Positions 22,858-34,900 of a stretch of 64,000 nt of DNA are shown here, piece by piece; the stretch's first letter is position 1, and the number at the start of each line of letters is the position of its first letter. This DNA comes from Bos javanicus (lineage: Eukaryota > Chordata > Mammalia > Artiodactyla > Bovidae): positions 37,277,878 to 37,341,877 of the forward strand of contig NC_083878.1 in the NCBI RefSeq assembly GCF_032452875.1, given 5' to 3'. The position numbers and the translations under genes were made by a program. The notes under the pieces are model-generated. The model was not told the origin of the DNA. It was given only the letters and a program-made list of their open reading frames with translations, and did no database searches.

Positions 22858-23532
22858 CAAACTAGACTTTACATAGAGTCATAGCTAGTTACCTTTGAAA
22901 GACAGGCTTTCCGGGTATTTAGGGATGCTTTTTAGAATGGGTCCTTTTCAAGCCTGGATTTAAAAGGCTTTTTCCTACTTGTCTGATCTGATTCTTTTAT
23001 GTTATCTTTATTGAACAGGGTATATACAGGAATTTTATCTTCAAAAAATAAATGGAAACTTTTCATCGACTAGATCTCTTAGATTGTAGTGTCTACCTCT
23101 AGCTCAATAGACAGAGCCTCTTTTTCCTTTGTTAAAGATATTTGAAAAGAAATGGGGGGAAATACTTTGAAAGTCCTTTCTCTATAAATTATTGATAATT
23201 GCCCATTCCTTTCAACCCTAGCATTTACATCTTCTAATGTGATCTGTATACTTTACCTAAAATGTTTAATATTCCTATAAAACATTAAACAAAGGATAAG
23301 TTCTGGATGATAGATTAGAGCCATGAACTTTAATTTAAAAATCTTTTCCTCTCTGAATAAGAAATAATTTCTGCTCTAAAAGTAACTGGTATTTAAGGAA
23401 TCAAAGAGCAAGAAATTCTTAATATGTACAATATACAAGAAATCTACATCCAGCAACCAAGTAAAATGCATTGAACTTTGTTTTTATTTTTCTTTTAATA
23501 GCTTTGATATATAAAGTATGTATTATAAATTT
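22858..23532. other. AT-rich intergenic DNA, nothing recognised
   Basis: No frame or named repeat. Confidence 0.5.
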
Positions 23533-23998
23533 GGGCTTCCCTGGTAGTTCAGCTGGTAAAGAATCCGCCTGCAGTGCAGGAGACCCTGGTTCAATTCCTG
23601 AGTTGGGAAGATCCCCTGTGAGAAGGGATAGGCTATCCACTCCAGTATTCTTAGGCTTCCCTCATGGCTTGGATGTTAAAGAATCCTCCTGCAGTGTGGG
23701 AGACCTGTGTCTGATCCCTCGGTTGGGAAAATCCCCTGGAGAAGGGCATGGCAACCCACTCCAGTATTCTTGCCTGGAGAATCCCCATGGACAGAGGAGC
23801 CTGATGGGCTACAGTCCATGGGGTCGCAAAGAGTTGGACATGACTAAGCAACTAAGCTGGAGAAGGAAATGGCAACCCACTCCAGTGTTCTTGCCTGGAG
23901 AATCCCATGGACAGAGAGGCCTGGTAGGCTGCAGTCCATGGGGTCGCACAGAGTCGGACACGACTGAAGCGACTTGGCGGCAGCAGCAGCAAGCAACT
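23533..23998 (+). repeat. Tandem cluster of Bov SINE units
   Basis: Three joined units in the same orientation: a Bov-tA 5' part (23,533-23,653), a second Bov-tA (23,654-23,856) and a Bov-A monomer ending in GCAGCAGCAGC (23,858-23,992). A 182-codon frame running through all three is repeat-derived. Confidence 0.85.
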
Positions 23999-24140
23999 AA
24001 GCACAACATAGCACTGTAAATTCATTAATTTAAATTGTACAATTCAATGGTTTTCGGTATATTAAGACTTGAGCAATCATCATCTCAATCTAATTTTAGA
24101 AATTTTTATCACCCTCCCCCTAAAATCCCATACTCATTTG

Positions 24141-24305
24141 TTGTTCAATCACTCAGTCGTGTCTGACTCTTTGCAACCCCGTGGACTGCATGCAGCACAC
24201 CAGGCTTCCCTGTACTTCACTATCTCCTGAAGTTTCTTCAGACTCATGGTCCATTGAATCAGTGATGCCACCCAAACAACTCATCCTAGTGGTCATTCAC
24301 ATTTC
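24141..24305 (-). repeat. BovB 3' terminal fragment
   Basis: TTGTTCAATCACTCAGTCGT start and ATTGAATCAGTGATGCCACC body; minus orientation, about 165 bp. Confidence 0.8.
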
Positions 24306-24329
24306 CCCCACTTACCCATCTTCTCCTCT

Positions 24330-24608
24330 GCTACTGCTGCTGCTGCTAAGTCACTTCAGTCGTGTCCGACTCTGTGTGACCCCATAGACGGAAGCCCACC
24401 AGGTTCCCCCGTCCCTGGGATTCTCCAGGCAAGAACACTGGAGTGGGTTGCCATTTCCTTCTCCAATGCATGAAAGTGAAAAGTGAAAGTGAAGTCGCTC
24501 AGTCGTATCTGACTCTTAGCGACCCCATGGACTGCAGCCTACCAGGTTCCTCCGTCCATGGGATTTTCCAGGCAGGAGTACTGGAGTGGGGTGCCATTGC
24601 CTTCTCCA
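24330..24608 (-). repeat. Bov-A2 dimeric SINE
   Basis: Two monomers with AATGCATGAAAGTGAAAAGT linker. A 12-bp target-site duplication ATCTTCTCCTCT lies at 24,318-24,329 and 24,609-24,620. Confidence 0.93.
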
Positions 24609-25524
24609 ATCTTCTCCTCTAGGGAACCACTAATCTACTTTATGTCTATACAGACTTGTCTCTTCTGAACATTCCATCTGGAAACAGAATCACACAATGC
24701 ATGGCTTTTGCAACTGGCTGCTTTCATCTAGAATAACATTTTTAAGATTCTATATTGTAGCTTGTATCAGTTCATTTCTTTTCATTGAGGAATAATATTC
24801 CATCATATGAATGTAGATATTTTACTAATCCATTCACTGATCGCTTGGTACTTAGATTAATTACACTTTGGGGTTATTATGGATAATGCTGCTATGAACT
24901 TTCATATAAAAGATTTTGTGTGGATGTATTTCTCTTGGTTATATACCTAGAAATGCAATTGCTGGCTCACATGGTGACTCTATGTTTAACTCTCGAAGGA
25001 ACTGCCAGATTGTTTTGGAAGCAGCTGCATCATTTTACATCCTCACTTAGCAATGTATAAAGTTTCCTGTTTCTCTGCATTCTCTCTGCTGCTTGTCTTT
25101 TTGTTACAGCAGGTGTGAAGTAGTATATCATTGCGGTTTCGATTTGCATTTTCATGGTGCTTAATGATGTAGAGAAGCTTTTCATGCACTATTAATATTT
25201 TTAAGTCTTTTACTTGGTGAAAAATATGAACTCTAACCCCATTAGTTGATTGCTGGTGAAATATCATCAGTTTTTTGTAGTTCAGTGATATCTAAACTGC
25301 TAATGAAGTCAAGGCTACAAGGTCTAGCTCTAACTGGCTATCTTTTACAGAGAAAATTGTGGTTAAACAACTACACTCATGGGCCTTAACTCTGTACAGT
25401 GATCTGACAGGCTCTTGATATTGCCAATTAACAGGGTCTGGAAAGATCAACCAAAGGGTCTGTCTTGATGATTATAAATATCATTTTAATAAAAATACAA
25501 TCTATCATCAACAGATATTTTTAA

Positions 25525-26960
25525 CAGCATTGACTTATTTTTTTGAAAGTATAATTGACTTAAAATATTATGTTAGTTTCAGGTGGACAGCATAGTGATT
25601 CAATATTTTTATAGACTGTACTCCTTTAAAGTTATTACAAAATAATGGCTGTATTTAATTGTTCAGTATAATATATCCTTGTACTTATTTTATACACAGC
25701 AGTTTGTAACTCTTAACTTCATACCCCAATCTGGCCCCTCTCCCCTTCCCTCTCCTCACCGGTATCTTCTAGTTTGTTTTCTGTATCAGTCTGTACATTT
25801 TTGTTTGTTTGTTACATACATTTGCTTGTCTTACTTTTTTTTTAGGTTCCATATCTTAAAAAGTGATAACAGAGTATATAAGTGATAACAGAGTATTTGT
25901 GTTTCCCTGTCTGACTTATTTCACTAAGCATAAAACTCTCTAGGTTCATCCATGTTGTTGCAATTGGCATAATTTCATTCTTTTTTTATGGCTGAAAAAT
26001 ATTCCATTGTATGTATATGTATGTGTGTATATATATCACATCTTTTTTATCCACTTATCTGTTAATGAACACCTGACTTGATTTCATATCTTGACTATTG
26101 AAAATAATGCTGCTATTGAATATTGGGGTGCATGTATATTTCCAAAATAGTGGCTTTTTTCAGATGTATACTTAAGAGTGGAATTGCTGGATCATATGGT
26201 AGTCATATGGTGATCATATTTTTAGGTTTTTGAAGAACCTGTATACTGTTTTCCATAGTGGAAAACATCAATAGTGTACAAGGGTTCCTTTTTTTCCATA
26301 TTCTCACCAGCATTTATCATTTGTAGACTTTTTAATGATACTCATTCTGACAGGTGGGAGGTGATCTCTCATTGTAGCTTTGATTTGTATTTATCTAATA
26401 ATTAGTGATATTGAGCATATTTTCATGTCTGTCAGCCATCTGTATGTCTTCTTTGGAAAAATGTTTGTCCAGGTTTTCTGCTGTTCTAAAATTGTGTTGT
26501 TATTTGATGGAGTTATATGAGCTGTTAATATATTTTGGCTATCAACTTCTTGTCAGTCATATAATTTGCAAATATTTTCTCCCATTCAGTAGGCTGTCTT
26601 TTCATTTTGTTGATGGTTTCCTTTGCTCTACAAAAGAATTTAACTAGATCCCATTTATTTATTTTTGTTTTTATTTCTTTTGCCTTTGGAGACAGATCCA
26701 AAGATGATTGCTATGATTTATGTCAAAGGATGTTCTGCCTATGTTCTCTTCTAGGAGTTTTATGGTTTTGGGTCTAATATTTAGGTCTTTAATTCACTTT
26801 GAGCTTATTTTTGTATATGGTGTGAGGAAATATACTAATCTCACTCTGTTATACATAGCTATCCAGTTTCCTGAGAACCCCTGATTAAAGAGACTTTCTT
26901 TTCTCCATAGCATATTTTTGTCTCCTTTGTTGTAGATTAATTGACCATAGATGCACAGAT
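25525..26960 (-). repeat. L1 3' region, minus orientation
   Basis: Antisense L1 ORF2 C-terminus and 3' UTR text: ATGGCTGAAAAATATTCCAT, TGGAATTGCTGGATCATATG, CTTCTTGTCAGTCATATAAT, ATCCCATTTATTTATTTTTG. A tandem duplication of AAGTGATAACAGAGTAT lies at about 25,861-25,896. Confidence 0.82.
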
Positions 26961-28079
26961 AATGACATTGTTTTACTAAAAATGGTACCTGTTCATTTCA
27001 AGTATTTTTGAATAGTCAAAAAGGTATAAGCCTCACTAAATTCTAAATCTCACTGCTCCAGAAATAACTAGGTTAGGTTTTGGTGAACTGTATTACAATA
27101 TCTCTATACAGATATAGTTTGATGCATGGACAGATAGCCAAATGAATAGAAATAATTTCATGAGAATAGAATTATACCAGCTTATTTTTTTGAATAGAGG
27201 GTTTCAACCAATTTTACTTGAGCTAATGCCAATCACAAAAGTGAAACTGAAGAATGAATGGGGAGAACTGTTTCCCTATTAAACTGATGTATTGCTCATC
27301 TCCCATCTTTTTACCATTCGTCTCCATTTCTGATTCTTTTGTTCACTTCTTGAGTGGCTGAATATCATAGTCAGGTAGTTTTTTCATAAGTAAGGTAGCA
27401 GATACTTCTGGTGAACACCAGCGTTTCTTTTCTCTTTCTTTCTCAGTAAAATATTCCCGCAATATAGTTTATAATCCTAGCCTCCCTTGCAGCTAGATGC
27501 ACTCTAAATCTGGCCAATGGGATGTAAGCAGGAGTGTATGAAATTTAATATCCATAAAGGAAGGGGATCTTGTGTTCTCCTTCCTGCTAGCTGGAATGTT
27601 AAAGCTGAAGTTTGATCTGTTATCTTAAACCACAAGGAGGAAATCTGTATTAATGTATAACAACAAGATGGGGAAAAGACGGGAAGATTCTGGGTGTCTG
27701 GCAATTTCTTTAATCTGCTATACTTCCAGTTGTTTTTTATGTGATAGAGAAACTTCTACCTTTTTAAATGGCTTATGTGTGTTCTTCAGCTACTCGTCGT
27801 TGAAGTTCATAACTGTCACAAGGGCTAAAATCTACCCTGAAGTTCTTTAAAGTTTAAGAATGTCTGCCTGTTTTTTTCACACTTAATTTAGCTAGGTATA
27901 ATTCTAATGTTGCACACTATCCTTCTCTATCAGAACTTATAAATACTGCTCAATTTTTTCCAGCAATGGAGATTACAGTGCAGAATGAGAGGCCAGCCTG
28001 ATCTCTACATCCTTCCTTCACTTTTGTTTCTGCCTAGATCTTTGAGAAACATTTTCCCAGTCTTTTATAAGAAAAAATT
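26961..28079. other. AT-rich intergenic DNA, nothing firm
   Basis: No family-like frame and no firmly named repeat. Confidence 0.45.
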
Positions 28080-28800
28080 TATAAATATTTTATTTTATAA
28101 AATAAAAAATTTCAAACATACAGAAAAGATACACAGATGAAGCAATTGCTAATATTTGCCATATTTACTTTCTCTCTTCTGTGCATGCATATTGGTGTGT
28201 TTGTATGTGCATAGAGAACACATTTCTGAATCACTTGAAGGTAAGTTGTAGGTGTAACATTTTATTCCTAAATGCTTTAGGATGTGTATCCTTAGAACAT
28301 GATTTTACAAAGAATCAGAACAATAATTCCCAAATATTCTCTAGAATAATTCAAATTGTCTTAAAACTTCCCAATTGTTCCTTCTCCCCACATTGTCTTT
28401 TTTAAAAAGTATTTATTTATTTGGCTATGCTGAGTCTTAGTTGCAGCACGTGTGATCTTTAGTTGTGGCATGTGGAATCCAGTTCCCTGACCAGGAATTG
28501 AACCCAACTCCGCTACAATGGGAGCAGGGAAACTTAGCCACTGGACCGCCAGGGAAATCCCCCTGCATTGTCTTTTGTGGACTTAAAAAAAATCAGTACC
28601 TAAATCCAATCAGGATTCATATGCTGTATTTGGTTGTAGTATCTCTTTCGTCTCTTCTGACCAAGAATAATTGCCCACTTTTTTATTATGTACTTTTTGT
28701 TTCATTATTATTATTATTATTATTTTTGATGAGGCCAGACCACTTGTGTGTACACTGCCCTATTTTCTGGCCTCACCTGATTTTTTACCTATAGTTTAAA
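28080..28800 (-). repeat. Old L1-like fragment carrying a CHR SINE
   Basis: Antisense phrases (CATACAGAAAAGATACACAG, AAAACTTCCCAATTGTTCC, TGTATTTGGTTGTAGTATCT) match the old L1-type repeat seen at 20,410. An (ATT)n run sits near 28,703-28,726. Confidence 0.5.
28402..28565 (-). repeat. CHR-type SINE (short)
   Basis: Minus-strand unit with GGACCGCCAGGGAAATCC head. Target-site duplication CATTGTCTTTT at 28,391-28,401 and 28,566-28,576. Confidence 0.88.
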
Positions 28801-29440
28801 TTAACTTGTTCATCTAGCCCATATTTTCTGTAAACTTAGAGTTAAGTAATAAGCTTGATTAGACTTGGGTTAGATATTTGGTCAAAATGTTTTAGGCATC
28901 ATTTTATACTGCATAACATACGGAGGCAGACAGAGCAATTGTTCCAGTACTCGTGATGCTAAGTTTGATAATTTGATTGAGATGGTGACCTCCAGAGTGT
29001 CCATTTAAAGTTACATGATTTGTAGGGTGATTCTTTAACATTATTGAAGGGATATCCTCTCATCTAATCATTTTGGTATACATTTACAAATTTTCCTATA
29101 TCAGTCACATCATTGGCTGATTTTCTTAATCTATCATCTTCCCTACATCTATTAGCTAGCATTCTTATGAAAGTAGCTTTCCTTTATCAACTGAGGATAA
29201 ACTTTAATTCCTCCAAGAAGGCAAAATAAATGCTTAAATGTTTCTCTTTAATTACTAATTGGCAGAGATGGTATAACAGTCTTCTCTAAAGATGGCACAT
29301 GATTTGAAATACTATTTATTCTTGAAGTTGAAAAATTTTGCTAGGATATGCCTTCATGGAGACTATTCTAAATCTTTTTTTCTGGTATACAATGTATCAC
29401 TTCAATCTGCAGATTCAGTTCTTTAATATATTCTTCTGTA
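28801..29440. other. AT-rich intergenic DNA, nothing recognised
   Basis: No frame or named repeat. Confidence 0.45.
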
Positions 29441-31262
29441 TTCAGTTCAGTTCAGTTCAATTGCTCAGTCGTGTTCAACTCTTTGCGACCCCATGAACCG
29501 CAGCACACCAGGCCTCCCTATCCATCACCAACTCCCAGAGTTCACCCAAACCCATATCCATCGAGTCAGTGATGCCATCCAATCCTCTCATCCTCTGTCG
29601 TCCCCTTCTCCTCCTGCCCACAATCCTTCCCAGCATTAGAGTCTTTTCCAATGAGTCAACTCTTTGCATGAGGTGGCCAAAGTACTGGAGTTTAAGCTTC
29701 AGCATCATTCCTTCCAAAGAACACCCAGGACTGATCTCCTTCAGAATGGACTGGTTGGATCTCCTTGCAGTCCAAGGGACTCTCAAGAGTCTTTTCCAAC
29801 ACCACAGTTCAAAAGCATCAATTCTTCAGCGCTCAGCTTTCTTCACAGTCCAACTCTCGCATCCATACATGACCACTGGAAAAACCATAGCCTTGACTAG
29901 ACAGACCTTTGTTGGCAAAGTAATGTCTCTGCTTTTCAATATGCTATCTAGGTTGGTCATAACTTTTCTTCCAAGGAGTAAGTGTCTTTTAATTTCATGG
30001 CTGCACCATCTGCAGTGATTTTGGAGCCCCCCAAAATAAAGTCTGACACTGTTTCCATTGTTTCCCCATCTGTTTCCCATGAAGTGATGGGACCAGATGC
30101 CATGATCTTCATTTTCTGAATGTTGAGCTTTAAGCCAACTTTTTCACTCTCCTCTTTCACTTTCATCAAGAGGCTTTTGAGTTCCTCTTCACTTTCTGCC
30201 ATAAGGGTGGTGTCATCTGCATATCTGAGGTCATTGATATTTCTCCCGGCGATCTTGATTTCAGCTTGTGCTTCTTCCATCCCAGGGTTTCTCATGATGT
30301 ACTCTGCATATAAGTTAAATAAGCAGGGTGACAGTATACAGCCTTGATGTACTCCTTTTCCTATTTGGAACCAGTCTGCTGTTCCATGTCCAGTTCTAAC
30401 TGTTGCTTCCTGACCTGCATATAGGTTTCTCAAGAGGCAGGTCAGGTGGTCTGGTACTCCAATCTCTTTCAGAATTTTCCACAGTTTATTGTGATCCACA
30501 CAGTCAAAAGCTTTGGCATAGTCAATAAAGCAGAAATAGATGTTTTTCTGGAACTCTCTTGCTTTTTCCATGATCCAGTGGATGTTGGCAATTTGATCTC
30601 TGGTTCCTCTGCCTTTTCTAAAACCAGCTTGAACATCTGGAAGTTCACAGTTCACATACTGTTGAAGCCTGGCTTGGAGAATTTTGAGCATTACTTTACT
30701 AGCGTGTGAGATGAGTGCAATTGTGTGGTAGTTTGAGCATTCTTTGGCATTGCCTTTCTTTGGGATTAAAATGAAAACTGACCTTTTCCAGTCCTTTGGC
30801 CACTGCTGAGTTTTCCAAATTTTCTGGCATGTTGAGTGCAGCACTTTCATAGCATCATCTCCCAGGATTTGAAATAGCTCAACTGGAATTCCATCACCTC
30901 CACTAGCTTTGTTCGTAGTGATGCTTTCTAAGGTCCTCTTGACTTCACATTCCAGGATGTCTGGCTCTAGGTGAGTGATCACACCATCGTGATTATCTTT
31001 GTCATGAAGCTCTTTTTTGTACACTTCTTCTGTGTATTCTTACCACCTCTTCTGCTTCTGTTAGGTCCATACCATTTCTGTCCTTTATCGAGCCCATCTT
31101 TGCATGAAATGTTCCCTTTGTATCTCTAATTTTCTTGATGAGATCTCTAGTCTTTCCCATTCTGTTGTTTTCCTCTATTTCTTTGCATCGATCACTGAGG
31201 AAGGCTTTCTTATCTCTCCTTTCTATTCTTTGGAACTCTGCATTCAGATGGGTGTATCTTGT
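29441..31262 (-). repeat. BovB LINE, 1.8 kb, with a long reverse-transcriptase frame
   Basis: The longest BovB copy here. A 355-codon minus-strand frame (29,957-31,024) keeps reverse-transcriptase blocks in order: FIDYAKAFD (motif A, residues about 166-174), GVHQGCILSPCLFN (motif B, about 224-237) and YADD (motif C, 268-271). It then loses frame near 30,003, where the other copies read GCAATCACCATC and this one GCACCATC, a 4-nt deletion. C-terminal BovB text continues in another frame to about 29,475. The 5' endonuclease half is absent, so it is a dead, 5'-truncated copy. Its right end is near TGGGTGTATCTTG. Confidence 0.93.
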
Positions 31263-31826
31263 CTTAAAGTAACTGAGGAGATGAACATGTTATATTATAT
31301 CCATTTCTATTTGTTGAGATTTTTTTTAACATCCTTTTGCATTTTTTTCTGGAAGATGTCCCTTCCTTTCTGGACCATTGCTACTACCTCTATGTAGAAC
31401 CTCAGGCACTACTTTAAGCCTCTATTACCTGATGCTTTGACTACTACTGATTTTATAGGTATTTCCATTTTCAAAAAAAAAAAAAATCCTATGGCTTTCC
31501 ATTCTTTTAAGAATATGGCACAAACCTCTAGGTTCAGCTCCATCCATAATCTAACCTTTCAAGTTTATGTCCCCTTCTCATCATTCATGAATTATCTCTT
31601 TCACCAGTTCTATTCTCCAAATCTTTGTTTTTCTGTATCTACCCTTTTATTCCATAAATACATGCAGTTGTTTTCAATTTAGGTTTACTTATCTCAATTA
31701 TACCTTCATTTCCTATTTCCTCCATGAAGTTTTCCTGACTTAAAGCTGGAAAAGCTCTTCATCTTATGAATTTTTATATAGAATTTCTGTCTCTAATTCA
31801 TTGCACTGTTTTGCAGCACGGCTCTG
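31263..31826. other. Intergenic DNA with possible L2-like text
   Basis: GGCACAAACCTCTAGGTTCAGC and CCTCCATGAAGTTTTCCTGA are reminiscent of L2 3' sequence on the plus strand. An A run is at 31,473-31,487. No gene seen. Confidence 0.35.
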
Positions 31827-32035
31827 TTGTCATTTAGTCATTAAATTGTGTCTGACTCTTGTGACCCCATGGACTGTAGCCTGCCAGGCTCCTCTGTCCA
31901 TGGCATTTCCCAGGCAAGAATACTGGTGTGGATTACCATTTCCTTCTCCAGTGGATCTTCCCAACCCAGGGATCAAACCTGCATTGCCTGCATTGGTAGG
32001 CAGATGTTTTACCATTGAGCCACCTGGGAAGCCCA
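31827..32035 (-). repeat. Bov-tA SINE
   Basis: GTCATTTAGTCATTAAATTG tail at left, GAGCCACCTGGGAAGCCC head at right. Confidence 0.9.
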
Positions 32036-32164
32036 TTATATTTCAGCTTATGTCTCAACTCTTTTTCAGACCATGTTTTTTGGTTTTGTTTTTGGTAGTG
32101 CGCTTATTGTCTTGTGACCTCATGGATCTGTAGATCCTTGTTTCCTTAAAAAGAATGATGAGAC

Positions 32165-33412
32165 CAATTCACATTCTCTTCATTGCTGCAGGCAGCAGCT
32201 GCTCATCCAAGCCCTAGCATTTCCAATCTTCCTCCCTCTTGAACCTCCCTCCCATCTCCCTCCCCATCCCACCCCTCTAGGTTGTTATAGAGCCCTTGTT
32301 TGAGTTCCCTGAGTCATACAGCAAATTCCCATGGGCCATGTATTTTACATATGGTAATGTAAGTTTCCATGTTACTCTCTCCATACATCTCAACCTCTCC
32401 TTCCTCCCTCTACTCCGTGTCCATAAGTCTGTTCTCTATGTCTGTTTCTCCATTGCTGCCCTGCAAATAAATTTATCGGTACCATATTCCTAGATTCCAT
32501 ATATATGCATTAATATATGATATTAATCTTTCTCTTTCTGACTTCCCTCTGTTTGATAGGCTTGAGGTTCATCCAGCTCATTAGAACTGACTCAGATGCA
32601 TTGCTTTTTATGACTGAGTACTATTCCATTGTATACATGTACCACAGCTTCTTTATCCATTCATCTGTCAGTGGACATCTAGGTTGCTTCCATGTTCTAA
32701 CCATTGTAAATAGTGCTACAATGAACATTGGGGTACACGTGTCTTTTCCAGTTTTGGTCTTCTCGGGATATATGCCTAGTAGTGGGGTTGTTAGGTCATA
32801 TGGTGGTTTTACTCCTAATTTTTTAAGGAATCTCCATACTGTCTTCCATAATAGCTGTATTAATTTACATTCCCACCAACAGTGCAAGAGGGTTCCCTTT
32901 TCTCCACACCCTCTCCAGCAATGTTTGTAGACTTTTTGATGCTGGCCATTCTGATTGGTGTGAAGTGGTATCTCATTGCAGTTTTGTTTTGCATTTCTCT
33001 AATAATGAGGGATGTTGAGCATCTTTTCATGTGTTATTAGCCATCTGTATGTCTTCTTCAGAGAAATGTCTGTTTAGGTCTTTCCCCCACTTTTTGATTG
33101 GGTTGTTTGTTTTTCTGGTATTGAGTTGTATGAGCTGCTTGTATATTTTGGAAATTAATCCTTTGTCAGTTGTTTCATTTCCTATTATTTTCTCCCATTC
33201 TGAGGGTTGTTTTTTCACCTTGTTTATAGCTTCCTTTGCTGTGCAAAAGCTTTTCAATACTTATGTCCCACTTGTTTATTTTTTATTTTATTTCCATTAC
33301 TCTAGGAGGCAGGTCCTAGAGGATCTTGCTTTATGTGATCGAGTGTTTTGCCTATCTTTTCCTTCAAGAATTTTATACTTTCTGGTCTTACATTTAGGTC
33401 TTTAATTCACTG
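32165..33412 (-). repeat. Ruminant-type L1 3' end
   Basis: Antisense L1 with ACTATTCCATTGTATACATG and CCACACCCTCTCCAGCAATG. Minus-strand frames at 32,621-32,887 (CWWECKLIQLLWKTVWRFL) and 33,027-33,257 (KSFCTAKEAINKVKKQPSEW) are the C-terminal part of ORF2, broken by frameshifts. 5' truncated. Confidence 0.88.
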
Positions 33413-33580
33413 AATAGACAGCCTAACTTTTTTCTTAAATGCTGCAGCACTGCACTTTAACAGATTAGACTCCATCTGAATAAAAACTAAAACTGAAATG
33501 GGAAACACACTTGGGCTTGAGTCGGCTACAGTAGCCCTCAGGGACAGGTGCAGAAGAAATTCTTCAGGTGGTATAGAGAT

Positions 33581-34383
33581 CAGTTCAGTTCAGTCGCTCA
33601 GTCGTGTCTGACTCTTTGCGACCCCATGAATCACAGCACGCCAGGTCTCCCTGTCCATCACCAACTCCCGGAGTCCACCCAACTCATGTCCATCGAGTTG
33701 GTGATGCCATCCAGCCATATCATCCTCTGTCATCTCCTTTTCCTCCTGCCCTCAATCTTTCCTAGCATCAGGGTCTTTTCAAATGAGTCAGCTCTTCACA
33801 TCAGCTGGCCAAAGTATTGGAGTTTCAGCTTCAACATCAGTCCTTCCAATGAACACTCAGGACTGATCTCCTTTAGGATAGACTGGTTGGATCTCCTTGT
33901 AATCCAAGGGACTCTCAAGAGTCCTCTCCAGCACCACAGTTCAAAAGCATCAATGCTTCGGTGCTCAGCTTTCTTCATAGTCCAACTCTCACATCCGTAC
34001 ATGACTCTCGGAAAAACCATAGCCTTGACTAAATGGACCTTTGTTGGCAAAGTAATGTCTCTGCTTTTTAATATGCTATCTAGGTTGGTCATAACTTTCC
34101 TTCCAAGGAGTAAGCGTCTTTTAATTTCATGGCTGCAATCACCATCTGCATTGATTTTGGAGCCCAGAAAAATAAAGTCAGCCACTGTTTCCACTGTTTC
34201 CCCATCTACTTGCCATGAAGTGATGGGACCGGATGCCATGATCTTAGTTTTCTGAATGTTGAGCTTCAAGCCAACTTTTTCACTCTCCTCTTTTACTTTC
34301 ATCAAGAGGCTTTTTAGTTCCTCTTCACTTTCTGCCATAAGGGTGGTGCTATTTGCATATCTGAGGTTATTGATATTTCTCCC
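33581..34383 (-). repeat. BovB LINE 3' end next to the promoter region
   Basis: About 800 bp, minus orientation, with a 180-codon C-terminal BovB frame (33,796-34,338) still open. Target-site duplication GGTATAGAGAT / GGTATAGGGAT at 33,570-33,580 and 34,384-34,394 defines it precisely. Its right edge is about 180 bp from the start of the distal CpG-rich block. Confidence 0.93.
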
Positions 34384-34643
34384 GGTATAGGGATGGTTTG
34401 GTCTTTATTCCAACTTCACTGCTTTTCTTTCTAGATATACACGCACGCGGCCCAGTAGCTCAGTCACTGGGGAACTCAGGGCGAGAACCAGAGGTTGTGC
34501 TTGGTGTGCCTGCCTCTGCTCTGCAGAATCGCAAGCACCTGGGACGTGGTTAGCGGCCTCTATGTGGCCCACTCTGGGCGCATGGAATCCTGGAATTCGT
34601 GGTTTGGCACCGCGTGCTCCCTGCCTGAGGCCTCATGGAGCGG

Positions 34644-34663
34644 ACTACATTTCCCAGAATGCA
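34644..34663 (+). promoter_or_regulatory. ZNF143/Staf (THAP11-associated) binding-site match
   Basis: ACTACATTTCCCAGAATGCA fits the ACTAYRNNNCCCR promoter motif and its extended CCCAGMATGC half, the known Staf/ZNF143 site. Such sites cluster in CpG-island promoters within about 100 bp of transcription starts, which is the setting here. Confidence 0.75.
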
Positions 34664-34870
34664 TCGGGAGGGGGAGGGGACGTGGGCGGTAGAGGGAGGG
34701 GGCGGACCCAGCGCTCTGGGGCGTCGCCGTTTCCAAGCGCCGAGATTTCGCCTAGTAACCCGCCAGCCTAGGTTCCCGAAAGCGGCGGTGTGGCCCCGCC
34801 CCCGGAGCCTAGACTGGAGGAAGAACCTCTCTCCGGTGGCGTCCCAGTGACGAAGCCCGTCCTCGGTGCG

Positions 34871-34900
34871 GGAGGCGGGGAAAGGGGCGGGGGGCGGGCA
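34871..34900 (+). promoter_or_regulatory. GC-box (Sp/KLF) cluster
   Basis: Three overlapping GGCGGG/GGGGCGGGG cores occur within 30 bp. They look like Sp1/KLF sites supporting promoter activity of the distal CpG block. Confidence 0.55.

Larger units (their letters stand above)
24020..25260 (-). repeat. L1M (L1MA/L1MB-like) 3' region, split by two later insertions
   Basis: Antisense L1 text: GTACAATTCAATGGTTTTCG, then AACCACTAATCTACTTTATG, GGATAATGCTGCTATGAACT, ATACCTAGAAATGCAATTGC. BovB and Bov-A2 copies interrupt it between 24,141 and 24,608. Confidence 0.8.

Noticed and set aside
23471..24019. 182-codon plus-strand frame
   Set aside because: It runs through three Bov SINE units, and the same peptide phrases recur at every Bov SINE in the window.
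29957..31024. 355-codon reverse-transcriptase frame as a host gene
   Set aside because: It is a 5'-truncated BovB copy lacking the endonuclease half and with a frameshift before the C-terminus. Annotated as a repeat.
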